DNA of 64,000 nt from Burkholderia vietnamiensis LMG 10929 (GTDB lineage Bacteria > Pseudomonadota > Gammaproteobacteria > Burkholderiales > Burkholderiaceae). The notes beneath the pieces were generated by a model, which searched no databases, was not told the origin of the DNA, and saw only the letters and a program-made list of their open reading frames with translations. How positions within the stretch are numbered: the stretch's first letter is position 1; every line of letters begins with the position of its first letter. Positions 36,317-45,305 of this stretch are shown here, one piece after another. The position numbers were made by a program, and so were the translations under genes. The DNA lies in contig NZ_CP009631.1 of NCBI RefSeq assembly GCF_000959445.1, positions 3,253,417 to 3,317,416 on the forward strand, given 5' to 3'.

Positions 36317-37137
36317 CGCCTTCCGATTGCCCGCCCCTGCTCGACGACGTGGCCGTGCTGATGCCCGCCTACAACGGGCACGACGACGTCGTGCGCACCC
36401 TCGCGTCGTTTCGCGAGGATGCGCGCGTGCACGTGCTGATCGTCGACGACGGCAGCACGCCGCCGATCGTCGCGCCCGCGCTGCCGGGCCTCGCGATCGA
36501 GGTGCTGCGCATGCCGCGCAACGGCGGCATCGAGCGTGCGCTCGAGGCCGGCATCGACGCGCTCGCCGCGCGCGGCTTCCGCTATGCGGCGCGCATCGAC
36601 GCCGGCGACCTCGCCGCGCCGCAGCGGCTCGCGAAACAGCGTGCGTATCTCGATGCGCATCCGCGCGTGGCCTGTGTCGGCATGTGGACGCAGGTGGTGT
36701 CGCGCGCCGGCGAAGCGCGTTTCATGCTGACGCCGCCGGCCGACCCGCGCACGCTGCGCCGCACGCGCTTTCTGCGCTCGCCGCTCGTGCATCCGTCGGT
36801 GATGCTGCGCATCGACGCCGTGCGCGAAGTCGGCAACTATCGCGCGAAGTACCGCGCGGCCGAGGATCTCGATCTTTATTTACGGTTAATGCAACGTTAC
36901 GATTGCGCGAACCTGCCCGAGCTCGGCCTCTATTACGAGCTCAACGAGGGCGGGATCAGCGCGACCAAGCGCCGCCGCCAGCTGATCTCGACGCTGTCGC
37001 TGCTGCTGCGTCACTTCAACGTGCTGAACCCGTACGACTGGGCCGGCCTCGCCAAGAACCTGCTGCATTTCGTGACGCCGTATCGCGCGCTGCAGCGGAT
37101 CAAGCAGACGCTGTTCGCCGCGCGGCCGTCCGCGTAG
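36313..37137 (+). CDS. glycosyltransferase family 2
   Basis: The product is 274 aa. The GT-A fold is visible as VAVLMPAYNGHDDVVRTLASF, VLIVDDGSTPP, RNGGIERALEAGID and a D-A-G-D metal-binding motif (RIDAGDLAAPQRL). The acceptor-side helix region includes YRAAEDLDLYLRLMQRYD. The sugar transferred cannot be told. It is coupled to the flippase gene by a 4-base overlap, so it probably builds the same oligosaccharide. Confidence 0.88.
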   Translation: MTPSDCPPLLDDVAVLMPAYNGHDDVVRTLASFREDARVHVLIVDDGSTPPIVAPALPGLAIEVLRMPRNGGIERALEAGIDALAARGFRYAARIDAGDLAAPQRLAKQRAYLDAHPRVACVGMWTQVVSRAGEARFMLTPPADPRTLRRTRFLRSPLVHPSVMLRIDAVREVGNYRAKYRAAEDLDLYLRLMQRYDCANLPELGLYYELNEGGISATKRRRQLISTLSLLLRHFNVLNPYDWAGLAKNLLHFVTPYRALQRIKQTLFAARPSA

Positions 37138-37158
37138 TCCGCACCGGCTTTTTCGACG

Positions 37159-37178
37159 CTTTATTTTTTCTTTTTTTC
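37159..37178 (+). repeat. T-rich tract immediately upstream of a glycosyltransferase start
   Basis: Of the 20 bases before the ATG at 37179, all but a few are T, in two runs of six and seven. There is no Shine-Dalgarno. The tract could act as a ribosomal S1-type U-rich enhancer, or be prone to slippage. Confidence 0.7.
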
Positions 37179-38315
37179 ATGTCCGCCACCTCCCCGCTGC
37201 GCATCGCGCTCGTCTGCAACACGGCCTGGGCGATCTACACGTACCGACACGGGCTGATCCGTGCGCTCGTCGCGCGCGGCGCCGAGGTCGTCGTGATCGC
37301 GCCGCACGACCGCACGGTGCCGCTGCTCGAACAGATGGGCTGCCGCTACGTCGCGCTCGCCGTCGCATCGAAAGGCACGAGCCCGCGCGAGGATCTCGGC
37401 ACGCTGGCCGCGCTGGTGCGTCACTACCGCGCGCTGAAGCCCGATCTCGTGTTTCATTACACGATCAAGCCGAACATCTACGGGTCGATCGCCGCGTGGC
37501 TCGCGCGCGTGCCGTCGATCGCCGTCACCACGGGCCTCGGCTACGTGTTCATCCAGAAGAGCCGCGCGGCCAGCGTTGCCAAGCGCCTGTACCGCTTCGC
37601 GTTCCGCTTCCCGCGTGAAGTCTGGTTCCTGAACCGCGACGATCTCGCGACCTTCACCGACGAGCAGTTGCTCGCGCATCCCGAGCGCGCACGGCTGCTG
37701 CACGGCGAAGGCGTCGATCTCGAGCAGTTCGCGCCGGCGCCGTTGCCGGCCGGCCGCGGCCCCGTGTTCATCCTGATCGGCCGGCTGCTGTGGGACAAGG
37801 GCGTGCGCGAATACGTCGAGGCCGCGCGCGCGGTGCGTGCGCGCTATCCGGACGCGCGCTTCCAGCTGCTCGGCCCGCTCGGCGTCGACAATCCGAGCGC
37901 GATCGGCCGTGCGGACGTCGACGCGTGGGTTGGCGAAGGCGTCGTCGAGTACCTCGGCGAGGCGCACGACGTGCGGCCGCACATCGCGGCGGCCGACTGC
38001 GTCGTGCTGCCGTCGTATCGCGAGGGCGTGCCGCGCACGCTGATGGAAGCGTCCGCGATGGGCCGCCCGATCGTCGCGACCGACGTGCCGGGCTGCCGCG
38101 ACGTCGTCGCCGACGGCGACACGGGTTTCCTGTGCCGCGTGCGCGACGGCGCGAGTCTCGCCGAACAGATGATCCGCATGATCGAGCTCGGCGCGCCGGG
38201 ACGTGAAGCGATGGGCGCGCGCGGGCGCCGCAAGGTGGCCGCGGAATTCGACGAGCAGCAGGTCGTCGAACGCTACCGGCAGACCATTCATACATTGACC
38301 GGCATCACACTCTGA
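37179..38315 (+). CDS. glycosyltransferase family 4 (PglA-like)
   Basis: The product is 378 aa, GT-B fold. The N-terminal domain has CNTAWAIYTYRHGLIRALVARGAEVVVIAP and the HYTIKPNIYGS motif typical of PglA/WbnB-type enzymes. The C-terminal domain has LIGRLLWDKGVREYVEA and the S-Y-R-E-G-V-P-R-T-L-M-E-A nucleotide-sugar site. It probably adds a hexose or HexNAc to a lipid-linked acceptor. galE, 14 bases downstream, could supply UDP-Gal or UDP-GalNAc. The start is preceded by a poly-T stretch rather than a ribosome-binding site. Confidence 0.88.
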   Translation: MSATSPLRIALVCNTAWAIYTYRHGLIRALVARGAEVVVIAPHDRTVPLLEQMGCRYVALAVASKGTSPREDLGTLAALVRHYRALKPDLVFHYTIKPNIYGSIAAWLARVPSIAVTTGLGYVFIQKSRAASVAKRLYRFAFRFPREVWFLNRDDLATFTDEQLLAHPERARLLHGEGVDLEQFAPAPLPAGRGPVFILIGRLLWDKGVREYVEAARAVRARYPDARFQLLGPLGVDNPSAIGRADVDAWVGEGVVEYLGEAHDVRPHIAAADCVVLPSYREGVPRTLMEASAMGRPIVATDVPGCRDVVADGDTGFLCRVRDGASLAEQMIRMIELGAPGREAMGARGRRKVAAEFDEQQVVERYRQTIHTLTGITL

Positions 38316-38329
38316 AGGAGCGCATCAGC

Positions 38330-39352
38330 ATGACCGCTAAAGGCACCATCCTCGTGACCGGCGGTGCGGGCTACATCGGCTCGCACACCGCCGTCGAGCT
38401 GCTCGACAACGGCTACGATGTCGTGATCGTCGACAACCTCGTCAACAGCAAGGTCGAAGCCGTGCGCCGGATCGAGCGCATCACCGGCAAGACGCCGGCG
38501 TTTCACCAGGTCGACGTGTGCGACGAAGCCGCGCTCGCCAAGGTGTTCGACGCGCACCCGATCACCGGCACGATCCACTTCGCGGCGCTCAAGGCGGTCG
38601 GCGAATCGGTCGCGAAGCCGCTCGAGTACTACCAGAACAACCTCGGCGGGCTGCTTGCCGTGCTGAAGGTGATGCGCGAGCGCAATGTGCGGCAGTTCGT
38701 GTTCAGCTCGTCGGCGACCGTATACGGCGTGCCCGAGCGCTCGCCGATCGACGAATCGTTCCCGTTGTCCGCGACCAATCCGTACGGCCAGTCGAAGCTG
38801 ATCGCCGAGCAGATCCTGCGTGACCTCGAGGTGTCCGACCCGTCGTGGCGCATCGCGACGCTGCGTTACTTCAATCCGGTCGGTGCGCATTCGAGCGGGC
38901 TGATCGGCGAGGATCCGGCCGGCATTCCGAACAACCTGATGCCGTATGTCGCGCAGGTCGCGGTGGGCAAGCTCGAGAAGCTGCGCGTGTTCGGCTCCGA
39001 CTATCCGACGCCGGACGGCACCGGCGTGCGCGACTACATCCACGTCGTCGATCTGGCGAAGGGGCACATCGCCGCGCTCGATGCGCTCGCGACGCGCGAC
39101 GCGAGCTTCGTCGTGAACCTCGGCACCGGCCAGGGCTACAGCGTGCTCGAAGTCGTGCGCGCGTTCGAGAAGGCGTCGGGCCGGCCGGTGCCGTACGAAC
39201 TCGTCGCGCGCCGCCCGGGCGACATCGCGGAGTGCTACGCGAACCCGCAGGCCGCCGCCGACATCATCGGCTGGCGCGCGACGCTCGGCATCGAAGAGAT
39301 GTGCGCCGACCACTGGAAATGGCAGGAGGGAAACCCGCGCGGTTTTGTATAA
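38330..39352 (+). CDS. galE: UDP-glucose 4-epimerase
   Basis: The product is 340 aa. It has the NAD-binding VTGGAGYIGSHTAVELL at the N terminus, the S-S-A-T-V-Y-G serine motif, the catalytic Y-G-Q-S-K (Tyr-x3-Lys) and the long R-Y-F-N-P-V-G-A-H-S-S-G segment that distinguishes GalE. It interconverts UDP-Glc and UDP-Gal (or the GlcNAc forms). AAGGAG precedes the ATG at 38330. A TATAAT overlapping its stop codon probably serves the next gene. Confidence 0.95.
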   Translation: MTAKGTILVTGGAGYIGSHTAVELLDNGYDVVIVDNLVNSKVEAVRRIERITGKTPAFHQVDVCDEAALAKVFDAHPITGTIHFAALKAVGESVAKPLEYYQNNLGGLLAVLKVMRERNVRQFVFSSSATVYGVPERSPIDESFPLSATNPYGQSKLIAEQILRDLEVSDPSWRIATLRYFNPVGAHSSGLIGEDPAGIPNNLMPYVAQVAVGKLEKLRVFGSDYPTPDGTGVRDYIHVVDLAKGHIAALDALATRDASFVVNLGTGQGYSVLEVVRAFEKASGRPVPYELVARRPGDIAECYANPQAAADIIGWRATLGIEEMCADHWKWQEGNPRGFV

Positions 39353-39353
39353 T
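39348..39353 (+). promoter_or_regulatory. candidate -10 element overlapping the galE stop codon
   Basis: TATAAT spans 39348-39353 and includes most of the galE TAA stop. It is 27 bases upstream of the next gene's ATG. No clear -35 is seen. Confidence 0.35.
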
Positions 39354-39379
39354 CCGCTGTCCATTTTTCGAGCGATCCC

Positions 39380-40486
39380 ATGCTCAGCTTCGCGTCCGGC
39401 TTCATCGCCTCCCTGCTCGTCACGTTGTTCATCGTCCGCTACGCGCATCTGCACGAGAAATTCTCGGTCGACAGCGATCTGGCCGGCGTGCAGAAATTCC
39501 ACGTGCGGCCGGTGCCGCGGGTGGGCGGCATCGGGATCCTGGCCGGGGTCGTCATCGCCGCGCTGATCCTGTCGCGGCGCTATCCGACGATCGCCGGCAG
39601 CATCCTCGGGATCGCCGCATGCGGGATGCCGGCGTTCCTGTCGGGGCTCGTCGAGGATCTGACCAAGCGCGTGTCGCCGCGCGCGCGGCTGCTGTGCACG
39701 ATGGGCGCGGCCGCGCTCGCGTTCTGGCTGCTGGGTATCGCGGTCAAGCGCATCAGCGTGCCGCCGCTCGACTTTCTGCTGGGCTACGTGGCCATCTCGG
39801 CGTTCATCACGGTGCTCGCGGTCGCGGCGCTCGCGAACGCGATCAACATCATCGACGGGTTCAACGGGCTTGCTTCGATGGTGAGCTTCATGATGTTCGC
39901 GTCGCTCGCGTATGTCGCGTTCCACGTCAACGACCCGGTCGTGATGTCGGCGTCGATCATCATGATGGGCGCCGTGCTCGGGTTCTTTCTGTGGAATTTC
40001 CCGGCCGGGTTGATCTTTCTCGGCGACGGCGGCGCTTATTTCATCGGGTTCATGCTGGCGGAGCTCGCGATCATGCTCGTGATGCGCAATCGCGAGGTGT
40101 CGGCGTGGTATCCGGTGCTGCTGTTCATGTATCCGATCTTCGAGACGTGCTTCTCGATCTATCGGAAGAAGTTCATCCGCGGGATGTCGCCGGGGATTCC
40201 GGACGGCGTGCATCTGCACATGCTCGTGTACAAGCGGCTGATGCGGTGGGCGGTGGGGACCAAGCATGCGCATGATCTGACGCGGCGCAATTCGCTTACC
40301 TCACCTTATCTGTGGCTGCTGTGCCTCGTCGCGGTGATTCCGGCGACGCTGTTCTGGCGGCATACGGTGCATCTGTTCGTGTTTGTCGTGCTGTTTGCGC
40401 TCACTTACGTTTGGCTTTATCTCAGCATCGTCAGGTTCAGGGCGCCGAAGTGGATGGTGGTGAGGAAGGAGAGGCGGGGGCATTAA
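39380..40486 (+). CDS. undecaprenyl-phosphate sugar-1-phosphate transferase (WecA/MraY family)
   Basis: The product is 368 aa with about ten helices. It contains V-R-P-V-P-R-V-G-G-I-G-I, the catalytic ANAINIIDGFNGLA motif, the FLGDGGAYFIGF motif and a G-V-H-L-H-M segment replacing the H-I-H-H-R loop of WecA. It should transfer a HexNAc-1-phosphate to undecaprenyl phosphate and so start a glycan. A second transferase of this superfamily lies at 42476-43492. It is the last gene of the plus-strand sugar operon and ends in a strong terminator. Confidence 0.88.
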   Translation: MLSFASGFIASLLVTLFIVRYAHLHEKFSVDSDLAGVQKFHVRPVPRVGGIGILAGVVIAALILSRRYPTIAGSILGIAACGMPAFLSGLVEDLTKRVSPRARLLCTMGAAALAFWLLGIAVKRISVPPLDFLLGYVAISAFITVLAVAALANAINIIDGFNGLASMVSFMMFASLAYVAFHVNDPVVMSASIIMMGAVLGFFLWNFPAGLIFLGDGGAYFIGFMLAELAIMLVMRNREVSAWYPVLLFMYPIFETCFSIYRKKFIRGMSPGIPDGVHLHMLVYKRLMRWAVGTKHAHDLTRRNSLTSPYLWLLCLVAVIPATLFWRHTVHLFVFVVLFALTYVWLYLSIVRFRAPKWMVVRKERRGH

Positions 40487-40503
40487 GTCACGCTGCCAAA
40501 ACG

Positions 40504-40530
40504 AAAAAGCGTCCCGCGGGACGCTTTCTT
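40504..40530. terminator. bidirectional intrinsic terminator
   Basis: A perfect palindrome, GCGTCCCGCGGGACGC (40509-40524), is flanked by A-rich and T-rich ends. It separates the plus-strand galE operon from the convergent minus-strand O-antigen operon. Confidence 0.85.
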
Positions 40531-40579
40531 CATGGTCGGCACTAACGCAGCCGAAGCGGCAGCCGAAGCGCGTGCGCGC

Positions 40580-42463
40580 TCATTCGTTCGATACCGCTCG
40601 CACCAAAGGCACACTCTGCAGCACCGGCGCGACGGACGGCTGATACTCCGGCACCCATCGCCGCAAGTCGCGCCGCACCTCGTCGTCGTTGAGCACGCGG
40701 TGCTGCATCAGCCACGGCAGCAACTCGTCGAGCAGGTGGTCCGGCACTTCCCGCGCACGGGCGATCCGCAGCTTCGGATGCGGCGTGCGCGTGGTCGTTT
40801 CGTCGTCGGCGAGCAGTTCCTCGTACAGCTTCTCGCCCGGACGCAGCCCCGTGAATTCGATCCGGATCTGCCCTTCCGAAAAACCGTAGAGACGAATCAG
40901 GTCGCGCGCGAGGTCGACGATCTTGACCGGCTCGCCCATGTCCAGAATGAAGATCTCGCCGCCATGGCCCATGCTCGATGCCTGCAGCACGAGCTGCGAC
41001 GCCTCGGGAATCGTCATGAAGAAACGCGTGATCTCGGGATGCGTGACCGTCACCGGGCCGCCCTTCGCGATCTGCTGCTGGAACTTCGGAATCACGCTGC
41101 CGGCACTGCCGAGCACGTTGCCGAAGCGCACCGTCTCGAACTGCGTGCCCTCGCTCGTCTGTTGAAGCGCCTGGCACGCCATTTCGGCGAGCCGCTTGCT
41201 CGCGCCCATCACGTTGGTCGGGTTGACGGCCTTGTCGGTCGAGATCAGCACGAAATGGCGCACGTCGTGACGGATCGCCGAGCGTGCGACGCGGTACGTA
41301 CCGAGCACATTGTTGCGCAGCGCCTGCCACGCGTTGAGCTCTTCCATCAGCGGCACGTGCTTGTAAGCGGCCGCGTGGAAGACGATATGCGGCGCATAGC
41401 GCGACATCACCTGATCGAGCAGCAGCGAATCCTTCGCGTCGCCGATGATGGGCACCACGTGCTGGTCGGGGAAGCGCTCGCGCAACTCCTCGGTGAGCCG
41501 GTACATCGCATATTCGGACAGGTCGAACGCGACCAGTTGCGCCGGCTTGAAGCGGAGAATCTGCCGGCACAGCTCGGAGCCGATCGACCCGCCCGCGCCG
41601 GTCACCATCACCACGCGGCCGCGCAGCAGCGCTTCGACGTGCGGTGTATCGATCGTCACCGCGTCGCGACCGAGCAAATCCTCGAGGTCGATGTTGCGCA
41701 CCTGCGACAGGAAGCCCTGCCCCGGCATCAGGGCGGTCAGCGACGGCAGCACCATCGCCTTGATGCCGGCGCGCACGCAAAGCGTCGCGACGCGGCGCTG
41801 TGTTTCGACCGACGCCGACGGAATCGCGATGATCGCGTATTCCACTTTCAGCGCGTCGGTCCAGTGCTTCAGGTCGTTGAATGAACCGAGCACTTTATAG
41901 CCATAGATTTCGCGCCCGCGCTTGGTCGGATCGTCGTCGAGCAGGCCGACCAGACGCCATTCACCCGATCGCGACAGTTCGCGGGCGAGGCTCGCGCCGG
42001 CCGTGCCGGCACCGAGCACGAGTATCGGCTTGCCTTGCCCGACCAGCCCACCATACAGGTAGAACTCCTTCGTCGCGCGGTACAGCGCGCGGGCGCCGCC
42101 CATCGCCAGGAACAACATCAGCGGCGACACGAGCAGCACGGAGCGCGGGATGATGGGGGACGGCTGGAACATCACCGCGCCGATCATCACGATCACTCCG
42201 CCGCCGACGACCGCCTTCGAGATCCGGACCAGATCGGGGAGGCTTGCGAACACCCACAGGCCGCGATACAGGCCGAACACGTGAAACATCAGCGCGTAGA
42301 CGGGCAGCACCCAGACGAGCGCCGTCAGCGCGCCGCTCATGAAGTCGGACGGCACGCTGCCGTTGAAACGGACGAGATAGGCGAACAACCACGCGGTGGT
42401 GACCGCCGTCAGGTCAAACAGGAAAGCGCTCAGCGAAAGCCATGATGCCTTGGTTCGCAACAT
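40580..42463 (-). CDS. wbpM: membrane-bound UDP-HexNAc 4,6-dehydratase (WbpM/FlaA1/CapD family)
   Basis: The product is 627 aa. Four N-terminal membrane helices (about 10-125) are followed by a first NAD-like fold (LVLGAGTAGASLA, near 150) and a second, catalytic SDR domain (VMVTGAGGSIGSEL, near 291). The active-site sequence is N-V-M-G-A-S-K near 416, with methionine in place of tyrosine as in WbpM. It dehydrates UDP-GlcNAc to the 4-keto-6-deoxy intermediate used for fucosamine or quinovosamine. It is the last gene of the minus-strand locus as transcribed here. Confidence 0.93.
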   Translation of the reverse strand: MLRTKASWLSLSAFLFDLTAVTTAWLFAYLVRFNGSVPSDFMSGALTALVWVLPVYALMFHVFGLYRGLWVFASLPDLVRISKAVVGGGVIVMIGAVMFQPSPIIPRSVLLVSPLMLFLAMGGARALYRATKEFYLYGGLVGQGKPILVLGAGTAGASLARELSRSGEWRLVGLLDDDPTKRGREIYGYKVLGSFNDLKHWTDALKVEYAIIAIPSASVETQRRVATLCVRAGIKAMVLPSLTALMPGQGFLSQVRNIDLEDLLGRDAVTIDTPHVEALLRGRVVMVTGAGGSIGSELCRQILRFKPAQLVAFDLSEYAMYRLTEELRERFPDQHVVPIIGDAKDSLLLDQVMSRYAPHIVFHAAAYKHVPLMEELNAWQALRNNVLGTYRVARSAIRHDVRHFVLISTDKAVNPTNVMGASKRLAEMACQALQQTSEGTQFETVRFGNVLGSAGSVIPKFQQQIAKGGPVTVTHPEITRFFMTIPEASQLVLQASSMGHGGEIFILDMGEPVKIVDLARDLIRLYGFSEGQIRIEFTGLRPGEKLYEELLADDETTTRTPHPKLRIARAREVPDHLLDELLPWLMQHRVLNDDEVRRDLRRWVPEYQPSVAPVLQSVPLVRAVSNE

Positions 42464-42475
42464 CGGCAGGAAACC

Positions 42476-43492
42476 TCAAGAGTTATTTTCGGCAGCCGAC
42501 TGAAACCGGCGCCAACGCATGTCGATCAAGAGTCCGATACATGCCAGGACGCCGTACCATCCGAAGAACGCCAGCCACTGCTGCGGTTCCGGGCGGCCCT
42601 TCGCCCACAGAGCAACGATTATGCCTGCGAGCATGATGAGGTACCAATAAAGAGCGGTCCGGCGATGACCTACGCCCGCGCGGACCATCCTCTGATAATA
42701 GTGCTCCCGATGGGCCTGCCAGAACTTTTCTCCGCGTAACAATCGTCTCGAAAGTGTTACAGATGCATCCGCAATAAAGGGAGCGAAGACGAGCGCGGGA
42801 AACCAGATCGGCCACACGTTCCCTCGCCAGCCCCAATAGCCGACGGCACCGGCGAGGAATCCGAGCGGAATCGAGCCCGCATCGCCGAGAAAGAGCCGGG
42901 CCGGATGGAAATTCAGCAGAAGAAAGCCGAGCGCGGCGCCCGAGATGGCGGCGCCGGCGACGACCAGATCCGGCGACGGTCCTGGGCCGCCGAGGGCCGC
43001 GATCGCAAGTGCGCCGAAGCCGAACAGCGCCATGCCGCCCGCGAGGCCGTCCGCGCCATCCATGAAGTTGTACAGGTTCGTCAACCAGACCATCACGAAG
43101 CCGATGCCGGCCAGCAACCACCACGGTGCGTCGGCCGGATACACCGCGAGCAGCGCGACGACCGCTGCGAGGTGCGCCGAGAACCGCACGCGTGCCGGCA
43201 GCCCGCGCCGGTCGTCGATCTGCGACATCGCGGCCAGGCCAGCGGCGGCGGCCGCGATCAGCCACAGGTGCGGCGCCAGCGCGAGCAACGCAACGACGCA
43301 GACCGGGACGATGCCCCACCCGCCGACGCGCGGCGTCGGCAGCGTATGGAGCGAACGGTCGTTCGGAATGTCGGTGGCGAGGCGCCACGCCAGGCCGGTG
43401 GCGAGCAGGATGCGCAGGATGGCCGTCGACGCGATGGCAGCGGCCAGCGCCACCGCGGCCGCCTGCGGCCACGTGGAGAGGGTGAAATGCAT
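42476..43492 (-). CDS. initiating sugar-phosphate transferase (WbpL-like, MraY superfamily)
   Basis: The product is 338 aa with about ten helices. Motifs include L-P-T-P-R-V-G-G-W-G-I, NLYNFMDGADGLAGG, RLFLGDAGSIPLGFL and H-R-E-H-Y-Y-Q-R, the last being the cytoplasmic histidine loop of WbpL-type enzymes. It should attach the first N-acetyl-6-deoxyhexose-phosphate to undecaprenyl phosphate, using the product of the wbpM pathway. The ATG at 43492 starts just before the first helix. It follows the epimerase gene by 5 bases. Confidence 0.9.
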   Translation of the reverse strand: MHFTLSTWPQAAAVALAAAIASTAILRILLATGLAWRLATDIPNDRSLHTLPTPRVGGWGIVPVCVVALLALAPHLWLIAAAAAGLAAMSQIDDRRGLPARVRFSAHLAAVVALLAVYPADAPWWLLAGIGFVMVWLTNLYNFMDGADGLAGGMALFGFGALAIAALGGPGPSPDLVVAGAAISGAALGFLLLNFHPARLFLGDAGSIPLGFLAGAVGYWGWRGNVWPIWFPALVFAPFIADASVTLSRRLLRGEKFWQAHREHYYQRMVRAGVGHRRTALYWYLIMLAGIIVALWAKGRPEPQQWLAFFGWYGVLACIGLLIDMRWRRFQSAAENNS

Positions 43493-43497
43493 GTCGG

Positions 43498-44463
43498 CTA
43501 TTGTTGTGTATCGCGCAAACGATACCATGCAGCCGTCGCTTCGAGGCCCTGTCGTGTCGTGTAGGGCGGATGCCAACCGAGCACACGGGTGATTCGGCCC
43601 GTGTCGAGCTGGAGACTGCCCGTCAGGCGGTCGATTGCCGCCCGGCGGCCGGTCAGCGCGCCAACGACACGCAGCACGGCAGACGGGACCGGAATCAGGC
43701 GGGCCGGCTTGCCCAGCGCTTCACCGACCAGCCGCAGCAGGCCGGTGACCGACGGTGCGTCGTCGTCGGCCACGTGGAAGCATTCGCCCGCCGCACGCGG
43801 ATCGATTGCGCATCGCAGTAGCGCGTCGGCGAAGTTGTCGACGTAGACGATGCTGCGGCGGGCTGGGATTGAGCCGAGCGGTAGCGGCATCCCGCGCGCG
43901 ACGGCGTCCATCATCTTCAGGAAGTTCGCTCGGACGGCAGGACCGTAGACGAGCGGCGGACGAACGATCACGACGTCGAGCCCGTTCGACGCACCGAACT
44001 GCGCGAGTTCGCGCTCCGCGCGCAGCTTCGAGCGACCGTAGGCGTCCTGAGGAGCGGGGGGCACCGCTTCCGACAATGGCGCGCCGCCATCGCTCTCGCC
44101 GACCGCCTTGATGCTGCTGGCGTATACGATGCGGCGCACGCCGTGCCGGCGCGCGGCTTGGGCGAGCCGCATGGTGCCGGCGACGTTGGTCGCGTCGAAC
44201 GCGGCGTCGGGATCCGGCGACTCGTCGCGCATCACGTGTACGCGAGCGGCCAGATGTATCACGCAGTCGGCGGCCAGATCGGCGGGCCATGCTTGGTCGA
44301 CACCGTCGAAATCGGCGGCGTCGTGCACCCATTCGCGCACGCCGGCGACAGACCCGCCCTGGCGCCTGACCAAGGCGGTGACGGTGTGCCCGGCCTCCAG
44401 CGCGCGCCGGCAGACCGCGCGCCCGACAAAGCCGTTTGCGCCGGTGACGATGAGGTGGCTCAC
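43498..44463 (-). CDS. NAD-dependent sugar epimerase/reductase (SDR)
   Basis: The product is 321 aa. It has the N-terminal VTGANGFVGRAVCRRAL, a catalytic Y-G-R-S-K motif (Tyr-x3-Lys) after a S-S-I-K-A-V-G-E serine loop, and RRSIVYVDNFADALL. It resembles WbpV/WbiG-type reductases that convert the 4-keto product of WbpM to a 6-deoxy-HexNAc. The start is the GTG at 44463, which overlaps the upstream gene's stop (GTGA). Together with wbpM- and wbpL-type genes it forms an initiation-sugar module. Confidence 0.85.
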   Translation of the reverse strand: MSHLIVTGANGFVGRAVCRRALEAGHTVTALVRRQGGSVAGVREWVHDAADFDGVDQAWPADLAADCVIHLAARVHVMRDESPDPDAAFDATNVAGTMRLAQAARRHGVRRIVYASSIKAVGESDGGAPLSEAVPPAPQDAYGRSKLRAERELAQFGASNGLDVVIVRPPLVYGPAVRANFLKMMDAVARGMPLPLGSIPARRSIVYVDNFADALLRCAIDPRAAGECFHVADDDAPSVTGLLRLVGEALGKPARLIPVPSAVLRVVGALTGRRAAIDRLTGSLQLDTGRITRVLGWHPPYTTRQGLEATAAWYRLRDTQQ

Positions 44464-45305
44464 CACAGCCTCCAGCCGAAACGGTTGTAGAACTTGAAGG
44501 CCGACGCGGCGAACATGCGGATGTGCGCGAAGCCCTTGCGCGACGCGCCGCCGCCATGGTGGATCACCCGCACCGACGGGACATAGGCGACGCGCGCGAC
44601 GTCGTGCGTGCGCAGGCTGAGGTCGTAGTCCTCGAAGTAGAGGAAATAGCGCGGATCGAAGCCGCCGAGTTTCTTCAGCACTTCGGTGCGGAACAGCATG
44701 AAGCAGCCGCTGACGATGGGCGGGTCCCAGACGATGTCGTGGTCGTTGATGACGTCGCGCATTTCGTAGTGGGCGAGGCGGCGAGAAAAGAGACGACGCA
44801 GAGCTGATGGGGCAAATCCTCGAATTGCGAGATCGACCAACGTCGGGAAACGTCGGCAGAGATATTGTGGGCAGCCTTGTTCATCGCCGGTCCGCGCTGC
44901 CAACAGTCCTGTTTCGGGGTGAGACCAAAGAAAATTTAGCCCCGCGGTTAATGCATCCGGGTCTAGATCGACATCGGGATTCAGTATAAGGTGGGCCTCA
45001 GTCGCCAATTGCTCGACTGCGAGATTATGCCCACGCCCATAGCCGACATTCCCGTGACCGGTAATGACCTCACATTCGATGCTATGTGCTTGTGCAATTT
45101 CCAGTGGCCCCAAACCCGAGCCCAGACCACCATTGTCAATGAGATACCATAAAATTTTCACTTGTGGAAACGCAGCGCGCAATTGATCACATGCAACACC
45201 AAGCGTCGACAACGTTCCCGCGAGCTCGATGAGATTTTGTCGATAAACTACGATTGAAACCGACAACCCTCTCTCCCGCGAAGCGCTCCGCCCCCCTATA
45301 TCCAT
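44460..45305 (-). CDS. glycosyltransferase family 2 (rhamnosyltransferase-like)
   Basis: The product is 281 aa. It has VSIVVYRQNLIELAGTL, the acceptor/donor loop GNVGYGRGHNLAV, the L-N-P-D-V-D-L-D-P motif (D-x-D) and SGCFMLFRTEVLKKLGGFD with YFEDYDLSLR, all typical of WbbL-type rhamnosyltransferases. The ATG at 45305 has GGAG upstream; a TTG 15 bases further up is less likely. Hand counts give about 64% GC for 44461-44760 and about 54% for 44761-45180, so the gene appears to be a mosaic spanning the edge of the acquired segment. Confidence 0.87.
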   Translation of the reverse strand: MDIGGRSASRERGLSVSIVVYRQNLIELAGTLSTLGVACDQLRAAFPQVKILWYLIDNGGLGSGLGPLEIAQAHSIECEVITGHGNVGYGRGHNLAVEQLATEAHLILNPDVDLDPDALTAGLNFLWSHPETGLLAARTGDEQGCPQYLCRRFPTLVDLAIRGFAPSALRRLFSRRLAHYEMRDVINDHDIVWDPPIVSGCFMLFRTEVLKKLGGFDPRYFLYFEDYDLSLRTHDVARVAYVPSVRVIHHGGGASRKGFAHIRMFAASAFKFYNRFGWRLW

